DNA of 64,000 bases, from contig QPMI01000610.1 of NCBI GenBank assembly GCA_004431415.1, forward strand, positions 62,001-126,000, in the 5' to 3' direction. The notes beneath the pieces are model-generated. The model searched no databases and was not told the DNA's origin. It saw only the letters and a list, made by a program, of their open reading frames with translations. Position numbers and translations under genes: made by a program. This document shows, piece by piece, positions 47,401 to 58,888 of this stretch (its first letter is position 1; every line of letters begins with the position of its first letter). This stretch comes from Cyanophora paradoxa (Eukaryota; Glaucocystophyceae; Cyanophorales; Cyanophoraceae).

Positions 47401-50400
47401 GCGGCCGCTGATGCCGACGCGGCGCGCGCGGAGGCGGCCGCGGCGCGCAGCGAGGCCGCGGCGGCGCGGGCCGACGCGGCCGAGGCGCGGGAGGCCGCGG
47501 CGGCGGGCAGCGCGGTGAGCGCACCCCGGCGCCGGCTTCATCGCCGTCCTCCAGAATTCTGCTCCTCACCGGGAGCCGCAGAGCGCGGAGCAGGCGGCGG
47601 CGGCCGAGGCGGCGGCGGCGGCGCGGGCGGCGGCGGCGAAGGAGGTGGAAGCCGCGCGGGCGGCGGCCGAGGAGCGCGCGGAGCGGGCGCGGGCGGATAG
47701 CGAGGCGGCGCGCGCCGAGGCGAATGCCGCCCGGGCCGAGGCGGCCGCCGCGAAGGAGGCCGCTCGTCTGGTGCGGGGGCGCGCCGCGCGACGCCGGCCC
47801 CTTCTGACGCCGACGGGTCGGGCAGGCCGAGGAGGCGCGGCTGCGGCTCGAGGCGGAGCTGAAGGAGGCGCGCCAGGCCAGCGGCGGCGGCGGCGGGGGC
47901 GAGTCCTCCGACGCGAAGCAGGCGGTGCGCGCGGGCGCTGCCGGTGCACAAGCAGGCGCCCCGTCTGACCCGGCTCCGCAGGCGGAGGCGCTGCGGGTGG
48001 CGCTGCAGGAAGCGAGCGAGGCGCGGGCGGCCGTCGAGCAGGAGCTGCGGGCCGCGCAGGCCGTCGCCGCGCAGGCCGGCGCCGCCCTCGCGGTGCGTTT
48101 GCGCGGGAGGGCCGGCGGGCGGCGCGCGCCGGAGCGCCTCACCGGCGGGCGCCGCAGGGCGAGGCGGCGACGGCGCGGGCGCGGCTCGAGGCGGAGCTCG
48201 CGGCGGCGCGGGAGGAGGCGGAGGCGGAGCGCGAGCGGGCGGCGGCGGCGCTGGCGGCGGCGGAGGCGGAGGCGCGTGAGGCGCGGGCGGCGGGCGAGCG
48301 GGAGGCGGCCGGCCTGCGGGCGGCGCTGGCGGCGGCGCAGCGGGAGGCGGCGGCGGCGCGTGAGGAGGCGGCGCGCGATGTGCAGCGCGCCACCGCCGCC
48401 AGCGGCAGCACCGCGGTGCCCGGCGCCGCCTCCGCCACCCGCGCCGCCTCCGCGCGCTCTGACGCCGGTCGCGCTGCCCGCCCTCGCGCAGGCGGCCGTG
48501 GCGGAGCTGACGGGGGCGCTGGGGAAGGCGCGGGAGGAGGCGGCGCGGGCCGGAGTGCGGGCGGCGGCGGCGGAGGCGCAGGCGGAGGCGGCGAAGAAGG
48601 AGCTCGCCGAGTCGCAGGCGCGGTCGCGCGAGACCGTCGAGCGCCTGGAGCGGGAGCTGGCGGCCGCGCGCGCGGCGCGGGCCTCGGCCGCCGCCGCCGA
48701 CGCCGCCGCCCTCGAGTCGCGCCTCGCCGCCGAGCGCGAGCGCGAGCGGGCCGCCTCCGCCGCGCAGATCGCCGTCCTCGAGTCCCGGGTTCGAGCCCCC
48801 GCCGCCCCCTTCCCTCTCCCTCGCTGGGTAGGCGAGCGGGGCGGGGGCAGAGGCGGGAGCTGGAGGACCGCCTCAAGATCGTCTCCGCCCGCCCCTCGGA
48901 CGCCTCGGTGCGCTCAGCGCGGCCCGAGGGGTGCAGCCCTTTTTTCTGACGGGGCCGCCCGGGCAGACGCCGGCGGCGGCGCGGGGCCTCGAGGAGCGGC
49001 TGCAGGCGCGGGAGCGCGAGCACGCCGCCGTCGTGGCCGCCCTCCAGGCCCGCCCCGCGCCCCGCGGCGCCCTCCCCCTGTCTGACGCGCGGGCGCGCAG
49101 GAGGCGGTGGTGCGGGCGGTGGACGAGGGGGGCGGGCGGCGGTGGCGGAGCGGGAGGCGGAGCTCGGGGCGTGGCTCGAGGGCCTCGCCGCCGACGCCCG
49201 CGAGCGCCGCCTCGCCGTCCTGCGGGCCCTCGACGAGGGCGCGCCCGGCCGCCCCCGCGCCGAGGCCGAGCTGCGCGCCCTGCTCGAGGCCCTGGAGGCC
49301 GGCGTGGCGCCCCGCACGAAGGCGGCCGACGAGAAGCGGGCGACGATGCGGCGGCAGCTCGCCGAGGCGGAGCGGCAGCTCGCCGAGGAGCGCGAGGCGC
49401 GGCGGCGGGAGCGCGCGCACGCCGAGGAGCACGCGCGGCGCGTCGAGGAGAAGTGGCTCGCCCGGCTGCGCGCCGCCGACGAGGCGGTCTCGCGCGCCCG
49501 CGCCGAGGCGGAGGCGGCGGTCGCGGCCGGCGCCGGCGCGCAGGAGCGCATGCGGGAGGCCGTGACGGCGGCCGAGCGGGCGGCGGCGGGGCGGCGGGGC
49601 GCCGAGGAGGCGCACCTCTCCCTGCTCCTCGGCGTCCTCGAGGGCCGCCCGGAGGCCGGGGCCGAGCCGGGGCCGCTGCGGCCGCCCTCGTCGGGCCCGA
49701 CGCGCCGGTGGCGGTGGCGGAGGTGGCGGCGGAGGAGGCGGAGGCGCTCGAGCTCCAGCGGGCGGCGGCGGCGGCGGCGCGGCAGCTGCGCGCCGACCTG
49801 CGCGGCTGGGCGCGGGCGTACGCCGAGGCGGCGCGGGCGGGCGGGGCGGGCCCCGACCACAACGTGATCGCGGCGCACGCGTCGGCGCGGCTCGTGCGCC
49901 TGCGCGAGGCCGAGGCCCGCGAGGCCGGCTACGCCGCCCGCGTCCGCGCCCTCCGCGACCGCCTCGCCGCCTCCGCCGCCGCCGCCGCCGCCGCCCTCGT
50001 CCGCAGCGGCCTGCTCGGCGGGCCCGGCCCGGCGGCGGCGGCGGCGGCAGTGCCGCCCCGGCCACGGCGGACGGGGACCCGCAGCGGCTGCGGGCGGCGG
50101 CGGACGCGGAGGCGGCGCGGTTGGAGGGGTACCGCGTGGAGCGGGCGCGCCTCGAGGCGGACGTGCAGCGGCTGCGGCACGCGGCGATGGCCGCCGCGAG
50201 CGAGTGGCGCGCCGCCGGCTTCGGCGGCGGGGGCAAGAAGCGCGGGCACTACCGTCCGGCGGCCGCCGCCCCCGAGCCCCTGCTCGCCACCGCCCCCTCC
50301 TCCCTCTACGCCTCCGCCTCCGCGCCCCTCCTCGCCCCCGCCCCGGCCCCCGCCCCGGGCCTCGGCTCCTCCCCCTCTGCCCCGGCCCTGCCGCACCTCC

Positions 50401-50648
50401 CCGCGCGGGCCCTGCCCCCCATCATCGGGTCCCCGCACTCGCCGGAGCCGGACGCGGCCGCCGGGGCGGGGGCGTGGGCCGTCCACACCAAGGGCGGGGC
50501 GGGCCCGCACGCCCTCGGGCACGCGCACGCCCTCCCCCCGCGGGCCCTCGCCGCGGGGACGGTCTCGCCCCTCCGCGGGGGCAAGTCCCGCAGCCCCTCC
50601 CCGCCCCCGCTGGCCGCCGCCCCCGCCGGCCACGTCGCTGCGCGGTGA
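41428..50648 (+). CDS. Pseudo-Arf GTPase + four protoglobin domains + long coiled-coil fusion protein
   Basis: Paralogue of the 4309-14948 gene in the opposite orientation. Start ATG 41428 (MAAPAPPGGTGGGTKRFV). The intron 41483-41712 is in phase and gives VDIFVASNSGAGVRSLLRRF. The Arf-like domain continues: KFKIDTRGPYADTP, ACILVADTS, GKPMLIMANKRDVDGC, SAGLEWLLASVIDG. The P-loop lysine is missing; NKRD is kept. After the shared KLSARVERDIDADRST helix come four protoglobin domains (about 42950-46430) with the same motifs as the paralogue, including VGKVHTKK and LVHMNALFGYVNDALIATF. From 46460 a very long Ala/Glu/Arg coiled coil runs to about 50200 (EVARLKEQLAAAQAEAKRAQ; ARELEELRRRHARELDDERL; RRQLAEAERQLAEEREARRR). 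A Pro/Ala/Ser tail ends AGHVAAR at TGA 50646. It is probably a haem-based sensor with a dimeric rod; partner and output are unknown. Confidence 0.85.
41713..42600 (+). other. Degenerate Arf/Arl-like domain of the tetra-protoglobin gene
   Basis: G1 is ASNSGAGVRSLL (Val where the P-loop Lys should be, Arg for Ser/Thr). The G3 position is IDTRGPY. G4 is ANKRD, close to canonical NKxD. The final helix is SAGLEWLLASV. The same three short exons precede the long one as in the minus-strand paralogue, with introns at the same positions. Loss of the P-loop lysine in both copies predicts weak or no GTP hydrolysis. Confidence 0.75.
42950..46430 (+). other. Four tandem protoglobin domains
   Basis: Domain starts: FMPEDVATIKGSAPVL (about 43060), FGPEDVAAIKGSAPVL (about 43980), FGAGDIAAIKGSAPVL (about 44920) and FSADDIATVKGIAPVL (about 45748). 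Each ends with LLWxQSDFxSRHY. The order alternates A and B types as in the octa-domain paralogue. The last domain lacks the intron found just before the DIA/DVA motif in the others. Introns inside the domains are nearly the same sequence as those in the minus-strand gene. Confidence 0.88.
46460..50200 (+). other. Extended coiled-coil rod
   Basis: About a thousand codons of Ala, Glu, Arg and Leu in heptad-like order, broken by small introns with G-rich 3' ends. Gly and Pro are rare within exons. Near the C-terminal end a less regular helical block reads LRGWARAYAEAARAGGAGPD with HNVIAAHASARLVRLREAEA. Several overlapping frames are open because of the GC bias. The + strand frame with the Leu/Glu heptads is the coding one. 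Confidence 0.7.
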
Positions 50649-51252
50649 GGGCGCCGCCTTTCTCTTTCTCGGAGCTCCTTGACGATCTTCTCTTGTAGTT
50701 AGTTATAGCCGTCTTTATTGATGCTGCAGACTACAGCCTAGCTATAGAAATATAGTCAGGCCAGGACTCGCTCCTTTACATGTGTCCCGCCGCGCCCAGT
50801 ACTATTCAAGAGGGCTCGGCGCATTCAGATGTGCATACCGTATTATTGAAATTACAAAGCTACGAACACTTATCGGCGACGAGCTTGCTCGCACGGTTCA
50901 TCCGTGCCACCCCTCCGCCACATTGGGACGAGCCGGGGATGTACATGTTGCCTAGACGGTTGGGGATTTGAGTCGGTGAAGCGCGTGCGCGACTCGCAGC
51001 CTAGCCTGCGGGATCGATCCCGCTGGCGCTTACTGAGGTACGGGCCCCGGGGGATGCCCCGACGCAAGTGAGCTGGGACTTCACGACCGTCGGACTGGCC
51101 TCCGTGCCAGGCTCCGTCGGCTCACCGCGCTGCCTGCAGTGCGGCGCGCCGAGGGCGCCGCGTTGCGTGTAGTTGTCACGACCTTTCTGCGTGCATGGCG
51201 GCGTCAGGTTGATCCCCTCGGCGGACGCGCGGCGCCAGCGCCGACCTGCAGT
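50649..51252. other. Convergent intergenic region
   Basis: It lies between the 3' ends of the tetra-protoglobin gene and FMC1. GC content is lower, with AATATAG and TTATTGAAATTAC stretches, and a perfect GCGGGATCGATCCCGC palindrome at about 51008-51023. No exon or tRNA could be supported. Confidence 0.5.
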
Positions 51253-51655
51253 CTACTTCGCCCGCTCGTCGAAAGGGGCGACTTCAGGCAGACGCAGCCC
51301 GACGAGCGCGGCTGAGCGCTCGATGCGCTTCTTCTCCCGCGTCTCCGAGTCGAGGCCGATGCCCATATCGAGGAGCAGATCCTGCGCGGCCCCGCTCAGT
51401 TGCGCGCCGAAGCGTTTCCCACGGTGCGGCGCAGACCAGGTGGCTTTTAACGCTCGTTACCAGGAGCGTGTAGTCGGCTGCGACTTTGCGCAGGTCGGCG
51501 ACGCGCTCCGGCTGCGTTTCCTTCGCGGCAGCCTTGAACTCGGCGCGGAGGAACTCGCGAAACATAGGGTTGGTCTTCCGCGGCCCCAAAGACCTGTCTA
51601 CCGCTCGGAGGAGCGATCGGTAGATCGCCCTGCCCTCGCTCGCGCCGGCGCTCAT
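51253..51655 (-). CDS. FMC1: FMC1-like mitochondrial ATP synthase F1 assembly factor (LYR-type)
   Basis: FMC1 family proteins act in mitochondria with Atp12 in assembly of the F1 alpha subunit. Two exons: 51655-51437 gives MSAGASEGRAIYRSLLRAVD, NPMFREFLRAEFKAAAKETQ and VAADYTLLVTSVKSHL. A 55-bp GT-AG intron (51436-51382, CTGAG branch) follows. Exon 2 then gives DLLLDMGIGLDSETREKKRI, ERSAALVGLRLPEVAPFDER and AK at TAG 51253. The total is 115 residues, the usual family size. The IYRSLL start matches the LYR-like helix. The pair 'YTxLLTSV...L' followed by 'SAALVGLxLP' is the pattern I know from the animal homologue. No long presequence is evident. Assignment is by pattern only, so another LYR-family member is the alternative. 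Confidence 0.75.
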
Positions 51656-52055
51656 CTTTGTTGGGGTGGGGAGCAGACGGGTCCCGGGTACGGTAGTTCG
51701 GACGCGCTTCTTCAGCTGCCGCGTTCGCTCGCTCGTTTGGTTCGCCGAAGATGTCGTCCCTGGGGTCTGGCCCCTCCGATTCGAAGCTAGGGACAAGCCC
51801 ACGCATCAAGGATGGTGCTCGATCGCGTCGCGCGCCCCACGTGCGCCGATCGGTAGCGTGATCATTCCCTGCTGCGCAGTCATCAGCCCGATGCACCGCG
51901 GCGAGCACGGCTCTGGCCGCGGGTGCGCTGAGCCCCAGCTTTCGAACCGTCCATGCGATCCCCGCACATGCGGGCGTGCCGCGTGCACCTAGATGCTCTA
52001 ATTCTTGCATACGTACGCTTCTAATGCGTTTCCGCACCCTCCCGCGCGCAGAAAC
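51656..52055. promoter_or_regulatory. 400-bp divergent spacer FMC1 / IMPDH
   Basis: Two housekeeping genes start away from each other here. A CGCGCGCAG splice-acceptor-like site ends four bases before the IMPDH ATG, so the IMPDH 5' leader may contain an intron. No further element was identified. Confidence 0.4.
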
Positions 52056-54794
<2,739 letters not shown>

Positions 54795-54820
54795 GGCCCC
54801 CGATCGACCCCGCGCCCCCA

Positions 54821-55000
54821 GCTAGCCCCGCAGCGTAGGACCTCCTTGGCCCTTCTGTATCCCTCCCCACCCCGCACGCACCAACCCCGCCTGCCCCCCT
54901 CGCTTCCCATCCTCGGGAGCGCGGAGCAGAATTTTTGTTTCAACAAGGATACCAATTTCAAATCGCGCCATCCGCGCCGCCGGGCCGGGCCGGGCCGGGG
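54821..55000 (+). repeat. Dispersed ~180-bp element, copy 1
   Basis: It begins about 25 bp after the IMPDH stop. Shared blocks with the copy at 58529 are GCAGCGTAGGACC, CCTCCTTGG.CCTTCTG, CGCACCAACCCCCGCCTG-type, CTCGCTTC.CCAT.CTCGG, GGAGCAGA.TTTTTGTTT and A.ATCAATTTC. It may be a 3'-UTR-associated repeat or a small mobile element. Confidence 0.7.
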
Positions 55001-55306
55001 GCTCGAACGATGATTAACCGGACCGGGCCGGGGCCCGGGGGGCTCGGCACGATCCGTCGGTACCCCTTGATCTCGGTACCCCCTTTGACTGTTATCTCTG
55101 TACCCCGGCACACGAGCTGCAGCTGGCTACTAGCTGCGGATGCAGCACACTGTCTTCGCGCGTCAGGCGGCGCGTCAGGCACTTGGAAGTGATCTGGAGG
55201 ATGCTATGATGCCTGCTAGCTGTTCGGTGATCACTTCTCCGTAGCCCGCCGTCCTCCAGCTGCGCGAGCCGCGCACCTCCGCGCGAAGTGAGCGTCGACG
55301 CGGAAC
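55001..55306. other. Intergenic upstream of the RING-SAM-TIR gene
   Basis: Contains GGGCCGGGCCGGGCCGGGG and three GGTACCCC/TGTACCCC motifs (about 55058-55103) resembling the 5' ends of many local introns. The promoter of the following + strand gene should lie here. No exon is supported. Confidence 0.45.
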
Positions 55307-58300
55307 ATGGCGTCCGCGGAGAGTCGAGGTACCACGTTTGACGAGAATGGTCGCCCGGCCGCGGAGTGCCCCGTCTGCTTTCGCCGCTTGCAGGAGCCGG
55401 TGCGCGCGCTCTACCCACGGACTAGGCCGCATAGACGTCCAGCTGACTGCTCCGGATCCTGCGCAGGCGGTCGTGATCTGCTCGAGCGGGCACGCTGTCT
55501 GCCGAAGATGCTCGGATGCTTTGACATACGCGGCGACGCTCAAGTGCCCGGTCGCGGGATGCGGAGAGAAGTGCGTGCGATCAATTACAAGATCTGCGCG
55601 CGGTCGTCATGGCTAGCTGGAGCGCCTGACCGAACGCGTCTCATCGCAGGTTACGAAGCTTGGCAGCTGCAGCTGACACGCATGACCAGCTGCAGGCCAG
55701 TTCCCTATCCCTCGAGCTCGCCTCCCAAGCCCCACCTGTGCAACATACCGCGAGTGCCTCGAGCTCCTCCGCCGCTCTGGTTCGGATATCGATATCGTTC
55801 CTTTTCCGCTGGTCTGCGCTCTACATCCTGATCGACCGCTCACAGAATAACGACCAGCTCTGTGCTCTAGGAGACCCACGGCTCTGGACGGAGGACGACG
55901 TCGCAACGTGGATTCGTCAGCTGGGAAAAGTGTCCAAGTGCGCTCTTTCGAGCTTCTAGAATATCGAGCTCTCCGTTCGCGCCCAGGCCACGGGATCTGG
56001 GCGAACGAACAAACATATGCTTATAATTAGTCACTCGGCAGGTTTGTGGACCATTTCGAATTCACGAACGGCCGCGCGCTGCTGGAACTCAGCGAAGCCG
56101 ACCTGAAGGAGATGGGCATCGAGCCCCACGGCGCGCGCCAGCGACTCATGGTCGACATCAACAGCCTGAAAAGAGCTCACGCCTCCGATCATTTCCGAGC
56201 TCACAGCGACAGCGCTAGCCCTGCGCATCCTCGAGTGACCCCGGGCCCACTTCTATTTGGGGATCTGGCCTCGAGCTCGAGCTCGGCCGCGGATGGCAAG
56301 CGCTGGGATGCTTTTGTTAGGTAACTCACCAAGTTTTAAGACATCTCTTAAACTCTTGAACTCATAAACATCCCGTACGCGTGTCAGTTATGCGCACAAG
56401 GACCAAGACAAAGTTCTTCGATATGTCACCCTGATGGAGCATGCAGGGATTTCGGTTTGGTGTGCTGTCTTTTGCGCCCGATCGGCTTTTTTTCCGCGCG
56501 CATCATGAAAGTGACCTATAGCTATCTGCCTTATTTCGCAGGATCGACCGGGAGCTTAGAGCTGGGAGGCCGTGGATGCCGGTAAGCTTCGAACTTCTGT
56601 TCCCCTATCATGACCATGAGATTATAATTACTTGCGTTGACTTTGCTAACGATCATGATTCTGATCAGGAAATCGCTCAAGCAATGGTGAACAGCTGGGC
56701 CTTCGTCGTGTTTCTTTCTCCGGCCTACTTCGATTCTCGGAACTGCGACGACGAGTTCCAGGTGCCTGCTTCGAGCTCGAGCCCGCGACCGCAGCCGTCC
56801 TGAGCTAAGAACGCTGCCGTCCTGCTCTTGCGGTCGCTTACAGTCGCTCCCGATCGAACTCGCAGTACGCGCACCACGTGCTGCGGATGCCGAAGTACCC
56901 CGTGTGGCTCAAGCCCCCGGCCTCGTGCACAAAATACCAGCAGCTACGCGACTACCAGTGCGCGCGTCTCTTTTGAAATCATAGCCAGGCGATCGCGATC
57001 ACTTAACATGTAGACTGACTCGGCTTGGTCTTTGGTTTGCAGCATGATGCTCACGAAGGAGGGCTGGACCGTCCAGAAGGATGATCGCGATGCCTCCGTG
57101 GAGGAAGCGGCCGCGTTTCTAATACGCGGACTTGTCGAGAACCTGCGCCTGAGCCAAGCAGCTGCAGCGTCAAGCCAGGCACAGATGCATGGTGCCTTCG
57201 TGTTGACGTGCTCTTTGAACCGCGGCTGCTTCGTTTTGATCTTGAACAGACTCAAGCGCTAGCGCTAGCGCCGCGACAGTGGCACAAGAACTGCTGGTGA
57301 AGTCGACACATGCACAGGGCCCAGTTGCAAGCTCCGAAGTAGCGACACAGGCGCCGGCAGTAGGAGGATCCGGACTGACACAAGCGCCGGCGGTAGGATC
57401 ACCAACACAGGCGCCGGCGCCACATGCATGTGGCAGTGACGGTGGAGACTCGGCAAGCGCTGCAGACGTCGATATCGTGCAGCTCGTTTTCCGAGCACAG
57501 GCGGCCCGTGCCACCTTGGACTGCCGAAGCGACGAGAAGATGCTCGAGGTCCTGTCTCGAGCGAAGGAAGCGCTGGGTTGCGCCGTCTTGACGCCGGTAT
57601 GCGCTGTTAACTTGGAGATGTGGACCCTTGGTCTATTGGAAATTGATTTCTCTTTTCCGTTGCAGCAAAACATCCGTCTAGTGAGGCGTGGCGAAAGGAG
57701 CTATCCCCACATTTGCTACGAAATAGTCAGACATCAAGCAAGCCAAACGGTCGCTCAAGCCGGGCTTCAGACTGGCTGCGAGATTTTCGTGTCGGTTCAA
57801 ATTGAATCAAAGGATCAACCATCGCAAAGTTCGACTCTTCCTCATCATACTCTCTCACACAGCTTCCCTCATTTTAACGGCGCCGCGTCCAGGCGCGGAA
57901 CCCGAACCTGCCTCCATCCCCGCATCAGCTCCAACCTTGCAGTCGGAAACTCTAGAGTGCTCGAGCAGCTTGGCAGTGGTTCGACTGGAACCTGTCGAGG
58001 AGTTTGTGCCTGTCGACGGCGAAGACCCGGATGTCGCGTTGTCTCGGCTCGCCAAGGCGCGAAGGTGGCAGCGGTGCCCCCAGTGCAGGATGTACATCAT
58101 CAACGATGGCGGCTGCAACCACATGCGCTGCACCGTGCGTGTTGTCACTGCAATCGCGACAGCCATCTGGATCTGACGTGCCCCATCCGATTCTGTAGTG
58201 CGGAACGGAGTTCTGTTACACGTGCGGGGTTCGTGTCCTCGTTTGTCTCCGGGCTTGCACCCTCCGGATCCCCGCAGCTGCCGCGTGGTCTCTGATCGCC

Positions 58301-58458
58301 CTCTCGCCGTTGGCCGTGTGCAGGAGGGTTTCTCATCAAGCCACGACGGCTGCTGGGAAGGGAACACGGCTCAATGCCGGCATTGGAGCCATCACTTCTC
58401 TGCAGCGCACCCGTTGTTCACAGAGGCCGTTTTAATGCGCATGCAGGACCTCGCTTAA
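55307..58458 (+). CDS. RING - SAM - TIR - IBR-type multidomain protein
   Basis: ATG 55307 opens MASAESRGTTFDENGRPAAE and a RING finger: CPVCFRRLQEP, then (spliced) AVVICSSGHAVCRRCSDALT and LKCPVAGCGEK. A Ser/Ala-rich linker precedes a SAM domain: DPRLWTEDDVATWIRQLGKV, VDHFEFTNGRALLELSEADL, KEMGIEPHGARQRLMVDINS. A TIR domain follows: KRWDAFVSYAHKDQDK, LMEHAGISVWIDRELRAGRP (junction resolved with GT donor after GTTTG), EIAQAMVNSWAFVVFLSPAY and FDSRNCDDEF, whose Glu matches the NADase catalytic position of TIR enzymes. Next come YAHHVLRMPKYPVWLKPP and a helical part. After an Ala/Gln/Pro linker a C-terminal zinc module reads RWQRCPQCRMYIINDGGCNH then MRCT spliced to CGTEFCYTCG, the IBR pattern of RBR ligases. 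It ends MRMQDLA at TAA 58456. It could join ubiquitin ligase and TIR NADase/adaptor activity in innate immunity or cell death. Two adjacent genes remain possible (break near 57260). Confidence 0.75.
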
Positions 58459-58888
58459 GATTCGAGGTCTTCGAGCGAGCTCGAGATTACGCTATTCTGA
58501 GCTGAGCTATTCTACATATGCATAGCTAGCTAGCCTCGCAGCGTAGGACCAGCCTACCTCCTTGGTCCTTCTGCTTCCCTCCACCGTGGCACACGTGCAC
58601 CCCTTATATTACGCACCAACCCCCGCCTGGCCCGTGGCCTCCTAGGGCCTCGCTTCTCCATGCCTCGGAAGCGAGGAGCAGAGTTTTTGTTTTAAAATGT
58701 ACAAGAATATCAATTTCGAAATTCATTTCGCGCACCATCCTCCGGGCTGGGCGGGGGGAAACTCGAGGATAAAAAAGTTGGGGCGCGGAGCACGAAGCCC
58801 TACCCTAGAATTCAATATAAATAACAATCACGCAAGAGTGGCACAAAGCGAAGCAGAGGGGAGGGGGGGCGCGGGGGCGGGGCCGGCC
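58459..58888. other. Convergent intergenic region
   Basis: 3' flanks of the TIR gene and the STAND-LRR gene. It holds the second copy of the dispersed element, then AT-rich sequence (AATTCAATATAAATAACAATC around 58808-58828) just before the STAND-LRR stop codon on the minus strand. Confidence 0.5.
58529..58755 (+). repeat. Dispersed element, copy 2
   Basis: Same block order as copy 1 at 54821, with extra sequence between blocks (GCACACGTGCACCCCTTATATTACG and GCCCGTGGCCTCCTAG). It has the same orientation relative to the upstream gene as copy 1. Confidence 0.7.

Noticed and set aside
47387-49878. Long minus-strand open frames opposite the coiled coil
   Set aside because: They are Ser/Arg/Pro/Ala low-complexity mirrors of the Ala/Glu-rich coding frame on the + strand, with no splice pattern.
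50950-51060. tRNA-like stretch with GCGGGATCGATCCCGC
   Set aside because: The palindrome resembles a T-arm, but the loop is six bases and no matching D-arm, anticodon arm or acceptor stem could be placed on either strand.
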